DNA of 64,000 bases, taken from Mesorhizobium tamadayense. Lineage in GTDB: Bacteria; Pseudomonadota; Alphaproteobacteria; Rhizobiales; Rhizobiaceae. The translations under genes were made by a program, and so were the position numbers. Within the stretch, counting starts at the first letter, position 1; every line of letters begins with the position of its first letter. Where the stretch lies: the NCBI RefSeq assembly GCF_003863365.1, contig NZ_RQXT01000029.1, forward strand, positions 24,881-88,880, written 5' to 3'. The notes beneath the pieces are model-generated. The model had not been told where the DNA came from. It did not search any database and was given only the letters and a program-made list of their open reading frames with translations. Below are positions 35,232 through 44,835 of the stretch, one piece after another.

Positions 35232-37472
35232 TCAGCGTGTTGCTTCAAGCGAACCGTAATGAACGGGGTCGTGGTTCCGCACGGCATCCAGGATTAATGT
35301 AACGATTGATTGCGCCTCACTCATGTCTGGTAAACGCATTCCGGCACTTCGCGAAAGCGTGTGAGAATAGAAATGCATAAATTTGCGGGCGCGCTCAGCA
35401 TCAACCGGATCGGTGATGAGACGATCAATACTGCTATCTATGTTAACGTGCTCGAGGAACTTGAACGAAGCGTACCCTTCGATGAATCTCCTCGCCATGT
35501 TGCCGAGATTGAAGATGATCTGATGATCGTTCTGGGGGTTCTCGGCGTAGCCGGCAATCTGGTGAAAGATGTAGAGGTACTCGGAGCGATATTTCTGAAT
35601 GCTGTCAGGGCATGGAATAATCTTCGAAGCGACAAGGCCATTCGCGTCCGTCCGCTCAACGAGATATGTCCGATACATCTGATCACTCATCTTCCTCATC
35701 CAATCCAGCATGAGATTGAAAAACTCATGGCTGTGGGTCGAGATGAACAGTTGCCTGGCCAGACATTCATGCCTGGCGGGTTTGGGCGCCCCTTCGTTGA
35801 ACCGGTAAAATATGGTTCTGATGAATGCGCAAACGTGCAGAAGATGGTGCGCGTCAAGGCTCGATATCGGATCGTCGATATAGACGATGGTCTGCGAGAG
35901 ATTGTTTCCGTTTTCGAGGAGCTTGGTGATGAAGTAACAGAAGGCGATCGCGGTACGCTCGCCTTCGCTCAAGTTTCGGGCAGGTGCTTCGCCGCGCATC
36001 AGCTGAAAACGGTCGCTATCAGTGACTTTAACCTGAATATCGGCTTTCCCGAAAAATCGCCGAAGGGTCTCGTTGATGGCTTCCGCACCTTTGGTCGCGT
36101 TTGAGAGTTCCGCCTGAAGGTTGGCGATCTCCAGATCAAGGACAACAAGGGCCGCTTCAGAGTCCGTTACAGCTTTCTTCTGAGCACCAATTCGGACCTC
36201 AAGTGCAAACCGATCGATCCGGCGCATCGCGTCGGCTGCGTAATGATCCTTTAGCATGGCAACAGCGTCGTTGCGCGCGGAGTTGAACCGACGGGTGCGA
36301 TCATTGTTCTCGTCTATCAGGGCCTGAAAACGCCTCGCTGCCGCAGCGAGTGGATCGGATTGTGGTTCGCCGTCCGGTGCCTGCACAATGTCGAACGGAT
36401 TTCTCTGCTTTTTCTTCAGGGCATCGATGAGCGCCTGTATGGCACCGTTGAAGCCGTCTCTAGCGAGTGCCAACTCGCGACCAGCCTGTATATGTTCAGC
36501 GTGCAGATCCGCATAAAAGCCTGATAGGGGATAGGCGGCACCGGCAAACTCCATCCGTTGCCCAGTAAGTTCATCAATCGTTGTGGTGATCCGCTTCTTG
36601 AGATCATCAAACGCATCGGAAAAGTGGGCGTTGAGTGCCGCCTTGCGCGCGATAGTGAGTTCTCCTTCGCAGAATTCACAGTGCGACTTGCCGTCATGCA
36701 GATGTCGCCCATGTTCAACCCATGTTGCAATATCCGGGTGTTCCAGAAGACGCGCGATCGTGGCAGATGAGTCGATCTGGTCGCTCAGGAGAGCAATGCC
36801 GTCGCGCCAGAGTTGGTTGATGGAGTGCGTGACAATCGAAAGATCGGGCAGAACATCCTTCTGCTCGGCACTCACTTTGCCGCGTGCTGCCTGAACCTGC
36901 TCGGGAGGTAGGGCATCGGGCATCGTGCCATTCCAAGCACTGATTATGGGACGCAGGTTAGTCCTGTTGAAACGGCCGACCGGAAGCTCGTTCACGATCT
37001 GGCTGGCACAATCCGTTTCAGCCTTACTGATTCTGTCATCAAGTCTCTTGGCCTCAGCGACGGCTGCCTTACGCTGATCGTCGAGTTGCGCACGCTGCAT
37101 TTGCTTCTGTACGAGGTTATCGCGTCGTTCGATATTTTCGGCACCGAGCAGGAGGATAGGATTGAGACCGTCGGTATCATCCCAACGAAGATGTGCTTTA
37201 CGGAAATCCTCATTGAACACACGTACGTTGCAGGGCGTTGCAAAGGCATGATCGTACTGTGTGCCGTCAGCGTGCACCACGTCAAAGCGCGCGTTGGGAT
37301 AATCCGGATGGAGTGCGCCATCTTCCAGGCAGCGAAACACACGCGATAGCGTTGTCTTTCCTGAGTAATTCCAGCCGTAAATCAGATTGAAGGGCGCGAA
37401 CTCCGGTAAGGTACCTCCGGTGAAGTTGTTGAAGACACCGAAATCCTTGATGCTTGAAATACGTCTGAACAT
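35232..37472 (-). CDS. RloC/PrrC-like ATPase with anticodon-nuclease residues, 746 aa
   Basis: ATG 37472 is chosen for the AGGGTGGG site before it. The protein is an AAA_13-type ABC/SMC-like ATPase: Walker A YGWNYSGKTTLS at about 33-41, a coiled-coil region with a CEFC zinc-hook-like pair near 277, signature NLSEGERTAIAF and Walker B IVYIDDPISSLD. The C-terminus has RRFIEG (R-x3-E) and, about 35 residues later, FMHFYSHT, matching the R-E-H triad of PrrC/RloC anticodon nucleases. The length fits RloC. It would cleave a tRNA upon phage-induced DNA damage, causing abortive infection; the nuclease role is inference from the triad. Confidence 0.75.
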   Translation of the reverse strand: MFRRISSIKDFGVFNNFTGGTLPEFAPFNLIYGWNYSGKTTLSRVFRCLEDGALHPDYPNARFDVVHADGTQYDHAFATPCNVRVFNEDFRKAHLRWDDTDGLNPILLLGAENIERRDNLVQKQMQRAQLDDQRKAAVAEAKRLDDRISKAETDCASQIVNELPVGRFNRTNLRPIISAWNGTMPDALPPEQVQAARGKVSAEQKDVLPDLSIVTHSINQLWRDGIALLSDQIDSSATIARLLEHPDIATWVEHGRHLHDGKSHCEFCEGELTIARKAALNAHFSDAFDDLKKRITTTIDELTGQRMEFAGAAYPLSGFYADLHAEHIQAGRELALARDGFNGAIQALIDALKKKQRNPFDIVQAPDGEPQSDPLAAAARRFQALIDENNDRTRRFNSARNDAVAMLKDHYAADAMRRIDRFALEVRIGAQKKAVTDSEAALVVLDLEIANLQAELSNATKGAEAINETLRRFFGKADIQVKVTDSDRFQLMRGEAPARNLSEGERTAIAFCYFITKLLENGNNLSQTIVYIDDPISSLDAHHLLHVCAFIRTIFYRFNEGAPKPARHECLARQLFISTHSHEFFNLMLDWMRKMSDQMYRTYLVERTDANGLVASKIIPCPDSIQKYRSEYLYIFHQIAGYAENPQNDHQIIFNLGNMARRFIEGYASFKFLEHVNIDSSIDRLITDPVDAERARKFMHFYSHTLSRSAGMRLPDMSEAQSIVTLILDAVRNHDPVHYGSLEATR

Positions 37473-38072
37473 AATGCCCACCCTAAAATGCGATTCGTTG
37501 CTCTAGCCAACCAGCACTCGCAACGCCTGGCGGGTTCCGCCGAAAAGTTCGGACAGCCATCTTGCGCCAGCGGCAAGTTTCGGCGGGCGGTGGTGGACAG
37601 TCGCCATCGTGACGCACGATGGCAGAAGTCTCCTCACGGAGCGTCATGTCCAGCTGCGCCTTGACCTTCGCTACACTTACCTATTTGGAAGTGGAATAAT
37701 AGACAGTTCCAAGATTATAATGCACCTAAACCCTCATCCTTCTAGGCCCTTGTAGACATGGAGATTCGCGCCCATGTTCGGCGGACCATCCATTGGCGAG
37801 AACAGTACCATTTACTTCTACCGGCCCATCTGCGGGTGAGCAAGTCTAGTTGTTCAGCTGAAAAATACGATTCGCAATTTGGATTCTCTGGCGTCAACTC
37901 AATCGAAACTAGCGTAACAACTCGCTGACAACGCAGCGGTGAATCGAGATGGATGTCGGCCGTGTGAACAAATCGAAATGCCATTCAGTCTCCAGCCAAG
38001 GACAGGGTTCGTCCCAGGTTCGCTCTGATTTAGCGAGGGCGATTAAGCCCACCCTCACATTTCGCTGATTTC
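37473..38072. other. Intergenic stretch with a truncated exonuclease start, no intact gene
   Basis: About 600 bases between two defence-like genes. Apart from a truncated SbcD/YhaO-like N-terminus at its right end, I see no gene. The A/T-rich 37680-37735 segment may hold a promoter, but no clear signals are visible. Confidence 0.55.
37925..37984 (-). pseudogene. N-terminal fragment of an SbcD/YhaO-like metallophosphoesterase
   Basis: ATG 37984 begins MAFRFVHTADIHLDSPLR, the diagnostic start of SbcD/YhaO-type DNA repair exonucleases, including the metal-binding Asp and His of D-I-H. After about 19 residues similarity ends abruptly and the frame continues as unrelated sequence. The rest of the gene is missing, so a deletion or insertion event removed it. 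Confidence 0.65.
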
Positions 38073-41000
38073 TTACTGAGCGTTCGCGCCGTCTATCAGC
38101 AGCCCGTCTTGATACCGCAACGATCCCTTGGCGACAGCAGCGGCGACCGCCGTTGAAATCAATTGCCTCAATTGAGCGCTTGTGGCTTTGAAGCCCAGCA
38201 TCCTCGCGATGCTCGGTCCAATTTCGTCCTCCGTCGCGCCGAGATTGGATCTCACCACCTCAATGGCTCCTTGGGCAACTTCTTCCGATGAGATCATTTC
38301 GGGCTTACGCAATCCAGGGGACATGACACCGCTGCGGTCCCGTAGCTGAATAGGGGCGCCGGGCTTAAAGCAGAAGTCGCCCCGCCGTGCCACCGCTCCC
38401 CGTGCTTCGGCGACAATAAGGCTGCGTTCAATCGCGTCCTGAATTCTACCGCCGGCCCGCTGCAGGCCCCACGCAAGCCGAATACGCGATACCACCTCAT
38501 CGAGATGGATTGGCGACTCCGCAGCCACGACCTGCTCGACCAGCCCAGCCAGAAGACCGGTGGGCGTCTCGTGAAGTTCAAACTGGCCGAGCGGTCTCTG
38601 TATATGGGCTTCCGAGTAGGTCCGATCTGGTGCCGCCGTTCCGTTGGCGGTTTCCAAGCCGATTTCGGTGACATTACCTCGGTCGACGGTTACGACTTGT
38701 ACGGCTGCGGCACGGCTTCTCTGGTTTCCCAACTCTGCTCGTTCAGCGAGTTCTCTTGTCGCAGCATCAATCGCTGTCACTGTCCGCTCGAGCTGTTCGC
38801 GCGGCCGTTGGAACCAATCAGCGCTCCAAATGCGATGTATGATCCAGCCATGGTCTTCCAGGACAGCCTGACGCAGCCGATCCCGATCTCTGGCAGAGCG
38901 CGACGAATGATACTCAGCGCCGTCGCATTCGATGCCTAGTAGGTAGCGCCCTGGCCGCTCCGGATCAGCAACCGCCAGATCGATGAAGAAGCCCGCGATA
39001 CCGACTTGCGCATGGACCTGATAGCCTCGTTCAATCAATGCGTTGGCTACCTGTTCTTCAAAGATTGAATCCATCTCCCGGGTCGTCGTCTGGGCGAGCG
39101 AGATACGCCCGGTCCTCGCGTAGTGCAAAAAGAGCTTGAAGGCGAACACCCCCTTGCCCTTTCCGCGCTCAAGGTCGATGTCCTCATCTGTTATCGACGC
39201 GTACACCTCACAGGCACGCTTGGCCCGGCTTATGAGGACGTTGAGGCGACGCTCACCGCCTTCCGAACCGAGTGGGCCGAAGCGCATGGCCATATAGCCC
39301 TGGGCATTCTTCGCGTACCCTACCGAGATAATGATTACATCCCGCTCGTCGCCTTGAACGTTCTCCAGGTTCTTGACGAAAAACGGCTCGCTCGGATGGG
39401 CGTGGAAGAAGTCTTCCGTGTCGGTATTCAGTCGCCGCAGCGCTTCAAGCTCATCTTGGATCGCACGACGCTGGCTAACAGAGAAAGTCGCAACGCCCAG
39501 AGACTCCTGCGGATTCGACTTCGCATGACGGATGATCGCTTCTGCTACAGCTCGCGCCTCGATCGGGTTCGTTCCGGTCCCTCCTGAATCGAACACCCCG
39601 TCCGGCACGTGATGGAATCGCAGCCCCATGCCGGCCTCCTGGGTGTAGGGGCTCGGCACAATGAAGAGCCGGTTCTCGTAGAACTGGCTATTCGACACGG
39701 CAATCAGCGATTGATGACGACTGCGGTAGTGCCAGCGAAGCATCCGCTGCGGCAAACCACGAGCCATGAAAAGCCCGAGGATGCTCTCGATATCAGCGAC
39801 CTGTGCACCCTCTCCGTCGTCATCTTCAGACTGCGAGCCCGTCATCTTCGCGAAAAATGTGGTCGGCGGCAGTTGCCGTTCATCGCCAACGACAACCACC
39901 TGGTTCGCCCTGGCAATTGCGCCGAGCGCATCCACCGGCTGGATCTGAGACGCTTCGTCCATAACTAAGAGGTCGAACGACATCCGACCGGGCGACAAAA
40001 ACTGTGCCACCGAAAGCGGGCTCATCATGAACACCGGCTTCAGCGCTTGGACAGCAGGCCCTGCCTTGAGCATCAACTGCCGGACAGGCATATGGCCCCT
40101 CTTGCGAGCCATCTCAGATCGAAGCAATCCGACAGGCCCAGCTCCGCCATCTCTTGGAGGTATCTTCCGATGATGTGCGGTCACGACCTCGATGGCGCCA
40201 GCCTTGATCCTTTGTCGGTCCAAATCAGCAAAGTCGCGGACAGCTCTGGAATGGAGCTCGCCGTCGAACCTCCCTAGCTCCGGCTCTCTATAAGCCATCG
40301 CCGTCAGCATTTTCTCGTAATAGGCCATATCGAAAACCGACCGCGCCAATGCGGTTGGAATCTGGCCGTTGGCCAGGCCGTCTATCAACTGCCCTAATCC
40401 GGCCTTTCGGGCAGTATCGGATCGTTCTTCGTAGGCAACCCATTTCGAGAGCTGTTCGTGATGCTCGACCCAGCCCTGCAATCGAGCAATCAACTCGGGT
40501 ATCACGACGTCGGAGAAATCGCCTACTCCAAACAACGACGAAGCGTCTGCTTTCAAATCCTCTGCAACCGCCCTGAATTGCAGCGCCGCGGCTTGGGTCG
40601 CTTCTCGCGTTGCACGAGCTGATTTCGCAATCTCGACCCTGTCACTCAAACGGGCGACAAGGTGGCGAAGTGCGCTATTATTTTTCAGCCAGAGCTCGGC
40701 CTGCGTAAGCGCGGCCCAGTTGGATCCTCGCCCGAGCCAAGACGAACCGAATGCTGACGTGCCAAGGGCGTGAGCGGCATCGATCTCTTGAGCAAGCGTC
40801 TGTAGGGCGCGCAGGCGTCTTACGAGCTCCAGCCGATGCGACAACTGATCGGGCACGGTGGCCAGAAGCTCTCTAGACGCTTCATCCGCTTGTGCCACGG
40901 AGCGCGCCTTCACTTCCATCAGCTGCAGTGAAGCTCTTTCTGCGGAAGCCACGTCATCCAGCATGGACGGCGCGAGGTGACCGAGATCATTCCAGAAGCC

Positions 41001-43640
41001 CTCGATCATCGGCCGGCCGATATCGATCACCTTGCGAACCCGGAGCGCACGCGCGCCCGCTTCGGAGCGTTCGGCCATCCGCCCAGCGATAAGACGCGGT
41101 TCCGAGCCAAGCCCCCTCAGTGTGCGCATCCATTCCACTAGCGCCAGGAGCGGTGCCGACGACGATTTTTCCCGGCGCCAATCTGCTCCGAAGGCGGAAC
41201 GACCAAAGGTGTCGCCATCACGGACCCTCGAGGCCGCCGCTTGTCCCTTAATCAATACGTCTAGGAGACGCACGATCTCGGTCGACGGCGCGTTGGAATC
41301 AACCAGAAGGGATCGCACAAGTGCTTTGGCGCGACGGTAGTCGCCGCTCAGTGCCTTCAACAGTCCGGTATGGGTTGCGAGAGCCTGCCTTGTCGGTGCT
41401 ACGTCCGTGCTCCAGGCAGCGTCGACAACCTTGCCCTTCAGTTCTGCTTGAACCGCCTCAAGCGTTGCGACGCTCTCGGCAAGATCTGCTGCTTGTTCAA
41501 GTCCTGAGTCCCACACGGTCGCAGCAAACGCTTCCGGACTTGCGTCAGGGGCGGCCGCAACTCTCTCCCCCGTCACGATTAGTCTAACGAGCCCTGCCAG
41601 CGTATCCGGTACAACCGTTGACCCCAGCTCCTGGTTCAACCGCTCCGCTTCATCCCGCAATCGCGGGAGCAGAACGGCCAGATGGTGCGCGCGGACAAAG
41701 CCGTCTTTCGGAAATTCCGATGGCAGTTTCGCAAGCTCGGTATCGAGATCGTCAATTGGGGTGTCGATCGCCGTCGCCGCCAAATGCCGAGAAACGTCTT
41801 CGAATTTGCGGGCGAAATCCGATCCTGTCCAAAGGACCGACGCGATTTCCTTCGGCTGGTCGTCCCACGCCGGCGAGACCAACGCGTCGGCGGGCAGCTC
41901 TGGTGCGGAAGCAAGAAGTTCCGCGCGATCTTCTATCTCGCCGCTGTCGCTCAGAATTCGCGGAGGCTCGGCCTCGATCCGCGCGGCAATGTCAATCAGT
42001 TTAGCCTGTACGGCCTTCGCTAGATCCAGCAAGGATGATATCCGTGGGATAAACCGTTCGACGGTGGTCGGCAGTACGACATCCAGGCCAACCCCTCTCC
42101 AGGGATGGTGGATGGGTAGCCCGATTTCGTTTATCCGCTGAGAGACCTCGTCGAGCAACTTCCGGCGTGACGAGACGCCCTCACTCGTCCAATCGGTGGC
42201 ACCCGCGAGTTCGATATCAACGGGTTTTTGCCCGCTCTGCCTGAGCCGGGTTAACTGGCCGAACACCTGGTACGGCGTCAGGGCGGATGCGCCAAACGGT
42301 ACATGCATCCGGTCGGCATGCGCATTGAGTTTATCTCGCGCCTGCAACAACTGGTCGGTGAGCGCAGACGGAAATTGGCCTCGGGGTGATCCGAGCTGCC
42401 AGGTGCGGCGCAGCTCCTCCAGCATCATGCGCTTGTTCGCCTTGTTGCTGTGGAGTTCCAGGCAAGCGTCCCCTACCCCGGCATTGTCGAGCCGACGCTT
42501 AACGACCTCCAGCGCGGCCATTTTTTCGGCTACGAAAAGGACGGTTTTTCCGTCGGCCACGGCCGACGCGATAACGTTTGCAATCGTCTGCGATTTGCCT
42601 GTGCCGGGAGGACCTTGGATCACAAGGTCGCGCCCCTTCCTGACATCATGGATCGCGAGCGTCTGGGAACTGTCGCTGTCGACGATATGCAACATCTCCG
42701 CAGGCGCAATGTGCGGATCGATCGCGATATCGTCAGAGATCAGCGGCTCGCGTGCTTCAAAGCCGTCAGAAAGGAGCGAGCGGATCTTCGGCTGTTCGAT
42801 GATCTTGGTGCCATCGGGCCAGATTTCGGGATCAAGGTCCCGGTACATCAAAAACTTCGCGAACGAGAAGAACCCCAGCACCATGTCGTCCCGGAGCACC
42901 TCCCAACCCTCTTTGGTTGAGATCGCTGCGGCCACGGCATCGAGGTACTTTGAGGCGTCGAAGTCGTCTCCAGCATCGAAGCTCGGCATGGCGAGCTTGT
43001 GCATCCGATCGAGATAGAGTTCGAGAGAGAGATTCGCGCTCTGATCCTCAGGCCTCGCGCGTAACCGGAACTTCTCTCCGGCCGTTCCTCGCTCGAGACG
43101 AACCGGTACCAAAATGAGCGGTGCTTGACGGATGTTTTCCTTGTTGTTCCGGTCAACCCACTTCAGCATTCCGAGCGCCAGAAAAAGGACGTTAACGCCC
43201 TGCTCCTCTTCTAGCGTCCTGGCATCGTGGTAGAGATCAAGAAGCCGGCGTTGTAAGCCGGTGGGAGTCATCCGCGTCTGCAGCTTGGTGTCTGAATGTC
43301 GCGCCGGGATCCCCCGATCGTCGACCCCATCGTCCTCTGGCTGAGCCAGGGAAATGGGCGAGTAGTCAATCTCGTCATCCGCGGCGGCTTCTTGGCCTGC
43401 CTTCGGTCTATCGGGCTTGCCGGCGAGGAAGGTAAAGGCCTTGCCTTCGTTCACCAGCAACCGATAAATCTCGGACGACTTCTCATCGACGATGTCGATC
43501 GTCTTCGCGCTCTTGGAAAACCGCGGCACGTTCAAAAGCCGATTGCGCGCGGAAAGGTCGAGCAGCTCCATCCTGGCACGCTCGAGTTTCTCCCTCAGAG
43601 GCAGATCGCTCTGGAAGACCGATTTTTCGACGTCAGACAA
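38073..43640 (-). CDS. DUF4011 superfamily-1 helicase with Vsr-like nuclease and DUF3320, 1855 aa
   Basis: A TTG start at 43640 is set by the preceding GGGGGTG. The N-terminus is DUF4011 (LDLSARNRLLNVPR). The SF1 helicase has Walker A IQGPPGTGKSQT at about 343-350 and Walker B LLVMDEASQI near 1240, with VQGDERDVIIIS in the helicase C part. Then comes a Vsr/MTES_1575 endonuclease domain (GIECDGAEYHS, HRIWSADWFQRP) and a C-terminal DUF3320-like winged domain. Proteins of this architecture are common in defence islands and thought to attack phage nucleic acid; the exact activity is not known. Gene intact. Confidence 0.85.
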   Translation of the reverse strand: MSDVEKSVFQSDLPLREKLERARMELLDLSARNRLLNVPRFSKSAKTIDIVDEKSSEIYRLLVNEGKAFTFLAGKPDRPKAGQEAAADDEIDYSPISLAQPEDDGVDDRGIPARHSDTKLQTRMTPTGLQRRLLDLYHDARTLEEEQGVNVLFLALGMLKWVDRNNKENIRQAPLILVPVRLERGTAGEKFRLRARPEDQSANLSLELYLDRMHKLAMPSFDAGDDFDASKYLDAVAAAISTKEGWEVLRDDMVLGFFSFAKFLMYRDLDPEIWPDGTKIIEQPKIRSLLSDGFEAREPLISDDIAIDPHIAPAEMLHIVDSDSSQTLAIHDVRKGRDLVIQGPPGTGKSQTIANVIASAVADGKTVLFVAEKMAALEVVKRRLDNAGVGDACLELHSNKANKRMMLEELRRTWQLGSPRGQFPSALTDQLLQARDKLNAHADRMHVPFGASALTPYQVFGQLTRLRQSGQKPVDIELAGATDWTSEGVSSRRKLLDEVSQRINEIGLPIHHPWRGVGLDVVLPTTVERFIPRISSLLDLAKAVQAKLIDIAARIEAEPPRILSDSGEIEDRAELLASAPELPADALVSPAWDDQPKEIASVLWTGSDFARKFEDVSRHLAATAIDTPIDDLDTELAKLPSEFPKDGFVRAHHLAVLLPRLRDEAERLNQELGSTVVPDTLAGLVRLIVTGERVAAAPDASPEAFAATVWDSGLEQAADLAESVATLEAVQAELKGKVVDAAWSTDVAPTRQALATHTGLLKALSGDYRRAKALVRSLLVDSNAPSTEIVRLLDVLIKGQAAASRVRDGDTFGRSAFGADWRREKSSSAPLLALVEWMRTLRGLGSEPRLIAGRMAERSEAGARALRVRKVIDIGRPMIEGFWNDLGHLAPSMLDDVASAERASLQLMEVKARSVAQADEASRELLATVPDQLSHRLELVRRLRALQTLAQEIDAAHALGTSAFGSSWLGRGSNWAALTQAELWLKNNSALRHLVARLSDRVEIAKSARATREATQAAALQFRAVAEDLKADASSLFGVGDFSDVVIPELIARLQGWVEHHEQLSKWVAYEERSDTARKAGLGQLIDGLANGQIPTALARSVFDMAYYEKMLTAMAYREPELGRFDGELHSRAVRDFADLDRQRIKAGAIEVVTAHHRKIPPRDGGAGPVGLLRSEMARKRGHMPVRQLMLKAGPAVQALKPVFMMSPLSVAQFLSPGRMSFDLLVMDEASQIQPVDALGAIARANQVVVVGDERQLPPTTFFAKMTGSQSEDDDGEGAQVADIESILGLFMARGLPQRMLRWHYRSRHQSLIAVSNSQFYENRLFIVPSPYTQEAGMGLRFHHVPDGVFDSGGTGTNPIEARAVAEAIIRHAKSNPQESLGVATFSVSQRRAIQDELEALRRLNTDTEDFFHAHPSEPFFVKNLENVQGDERDVIIISVGYAKNAQGYMAMRFGPLGSEGGERRLNVLISRAKRACEVYASITDEDIDLERGKGKGVFAFKLFLHYARTGRISLAQTTTREMDSIFEEQVANALIERGYQVHAQVGIAGFFIDLAVADPERPGRYLLGIECDGAEYHSSRSARDRDRLRQAVLEDHGWIIHRIWSADWFQRPREQLERTVTAIDAATRELAERAELGNQRSRAAAVQVVTVDRGNVTEIGLETANGTAAPDRTYSEAHIQRPLGQFELHETPTGLLAGLVEQVVAAESPIHLDEVVSRIRLAWGLQRAGGRIQDAIERSLIVAEARGAVARRGDFCFKPGAPIQLRDRSGVMSPGLRKPEMISSEEVAQGAIEVVRSNLGATEDEIGPSIARMLGFKATSAQLRQLISTAVAAAVAKGSLRYQDGLLIDGANAQ

Positions 43641-44042
43641 CTACACCCCCATGCAGAACGAAACACATAGAACCTACGCAATGGCAGTCGCAAGAAAAAA
43701 ACCGGTCGCTTTTGAAATTTGTGAATAAAAGGTTTCATGCCCGGCTAGGCCTCAATATTTGTGAAAGCCGGCGGGACGGGCTGCCTGCTCAAGCAATCGC
43801 GCGATTTTGGACGTGTGGGACAATTGCCGAACCTAGAGACGCGATGGAACCGTCTTCAGACCCGATTTGCTCTCTCTTGTTCCGATCAACTGCGCCAAAC
43901 AGCACACTGGGTTGGATGCGCCGGAAGGTGGCATATAGCGTCACCGATGGCTTGGGGTTAACGCTAGAGCGCGACGCAAGAGGATGTCGTAGACGGCTCG
44001 GTGTCGCCTACCAGCTCTGATGGCCCTGGGGTCACCCTCCAT
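43641..44042. other. Intergenic stretch, nothing recognised
   Basis: About 400 bases upstream of the helicase-nuclease gene. Short frames on the plus strand lack ribosome sites and family features. It should contain the promoter of the minus-strand helicase gene, but I cannot assign -35 and -10 elements. Confidence 0.5.
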
Positions 44043-44455
44043 CTATTTCTCCAGAGCTAAAAAATCCCTGATGTTAGCGAATGTATCTGGATCGTGGATT
44101 GCAGCCCTTAGATGCTCCCGTAGCGACTCATCATCTTGGAACAACTTCAACATGTCGTGAATGAGGAATTCGGCCAGCCAGTCCTACCGCTGAATTGGCT
44201 ATCTAGGTAGGTGGCGCAAGCTACTTCCAGATCGTTTAGGAGATCGCGAAAGGCACCGTTCCATTCAGGGTTTTCGCTATCGCCGAGAGTCGGCTCTAAG
44301 CGGGACAACATGTCGATCCGTACGCGAATATTCTCGTGTAGTGTAGCCACGGCTCCTGCCGAGGCTGACAATTTGTCGGTTCGCATTTGGTATAAAACTA
44401 GTACGATGCCAACCAAGCCAAGAGGAAAGCCGATCACTGTGAAGAGACCGGCCAA
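44043..44455 (-). pseudogene. Small membrane-anchored protein, frameshifted near 44190
   Basis: ATG 44455 starts a membrane helix (MAGLFTVIGFPLGLVGIVLV) followed by a cytoplasmic helical domain ending ACATYLDSQFSG. The frame then goes off, but the next frame continues convincingly as DWLAEFLIHDMLKLFQDDES and ANIRDFLALEK to a TAG at 44045-44043. Adding one base after GGT near 44190 joins them to about 136 residues. The family is unknown. Confidence 0.6.
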
Positions 44456-44461
44456 ATAGGC

Positions 44462-44602
44462 TCAAGACTTCGTCCCGCCGCTTTTCACGCCCAGCCGCGC
44501 TTTGTAGTGATCGGTACTCAGAGATTTTGTTTTGTTGGTTGCGCCAGTGCGAGTTTTCCCGTCACCGGCAGGCCTTTTAACAACTTCAATCTTCTTAACC
44601 AT
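44462..44602 (-). CDS. Small basic hypothetical protein, 46 aa
   Basis: ATG 44602 is preceded by GAGGGGCG at good spacing. The product is strongly basic (MVKKIEVVKRPAGDGKTRTG; then KTKSLSTDHYKARLGVK) with no membrane segment. The ribosome site is the main support. It lies in a row of small minus-strand genes next to the integrase. Confidence 0.5.
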   Translation of the reverse strand: MVKKIEVVKRPAGDGKTRTGATNKTKSLSTDHYKARLGVKSGGTKS

Positions 44603-44652
44603 TTCGCCCCTCAGCTGATCGTGAAACCGGCGGGCCGAAGCCCGCCGTCACT

Positions 44653-44835
44653 TTATTTTCCGTGCTTGGTCGGATCCACAAGCTTGTAAGTGGATCCCTT
44701 TGACGGAGTCGGCGGCAGTGGCTCATTGCGAGTCACTGTTCTTTCCGGTCCTTTGCCGCCACGTGGGCCAGTAATTTCGTACTGACCTGACCGTGGAGCG
44801 GGTTGACCAGGCCGAAGGGGAGGATTCTTCGCCAT
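44653..44835 (-). CDS. YjzC-like small protein, 60 aa
   Basis: The sequence (PGQPAPRSGQYEITGPRGG, then PPTPSKGSTYKLVDPTKHGK) matches the widespread small YjzC-like proteins of unknown function. ATG 44835 has GGAGTAAAG upstream. It is complete; its role is not known. Confidence 0.75.
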   Translation of the reverse strand: MAKNPPLRPGQPAPRSGQYEITGPRGGKGPERTVTRNEPLPPTPSKGSTYKLVDPTKHGK

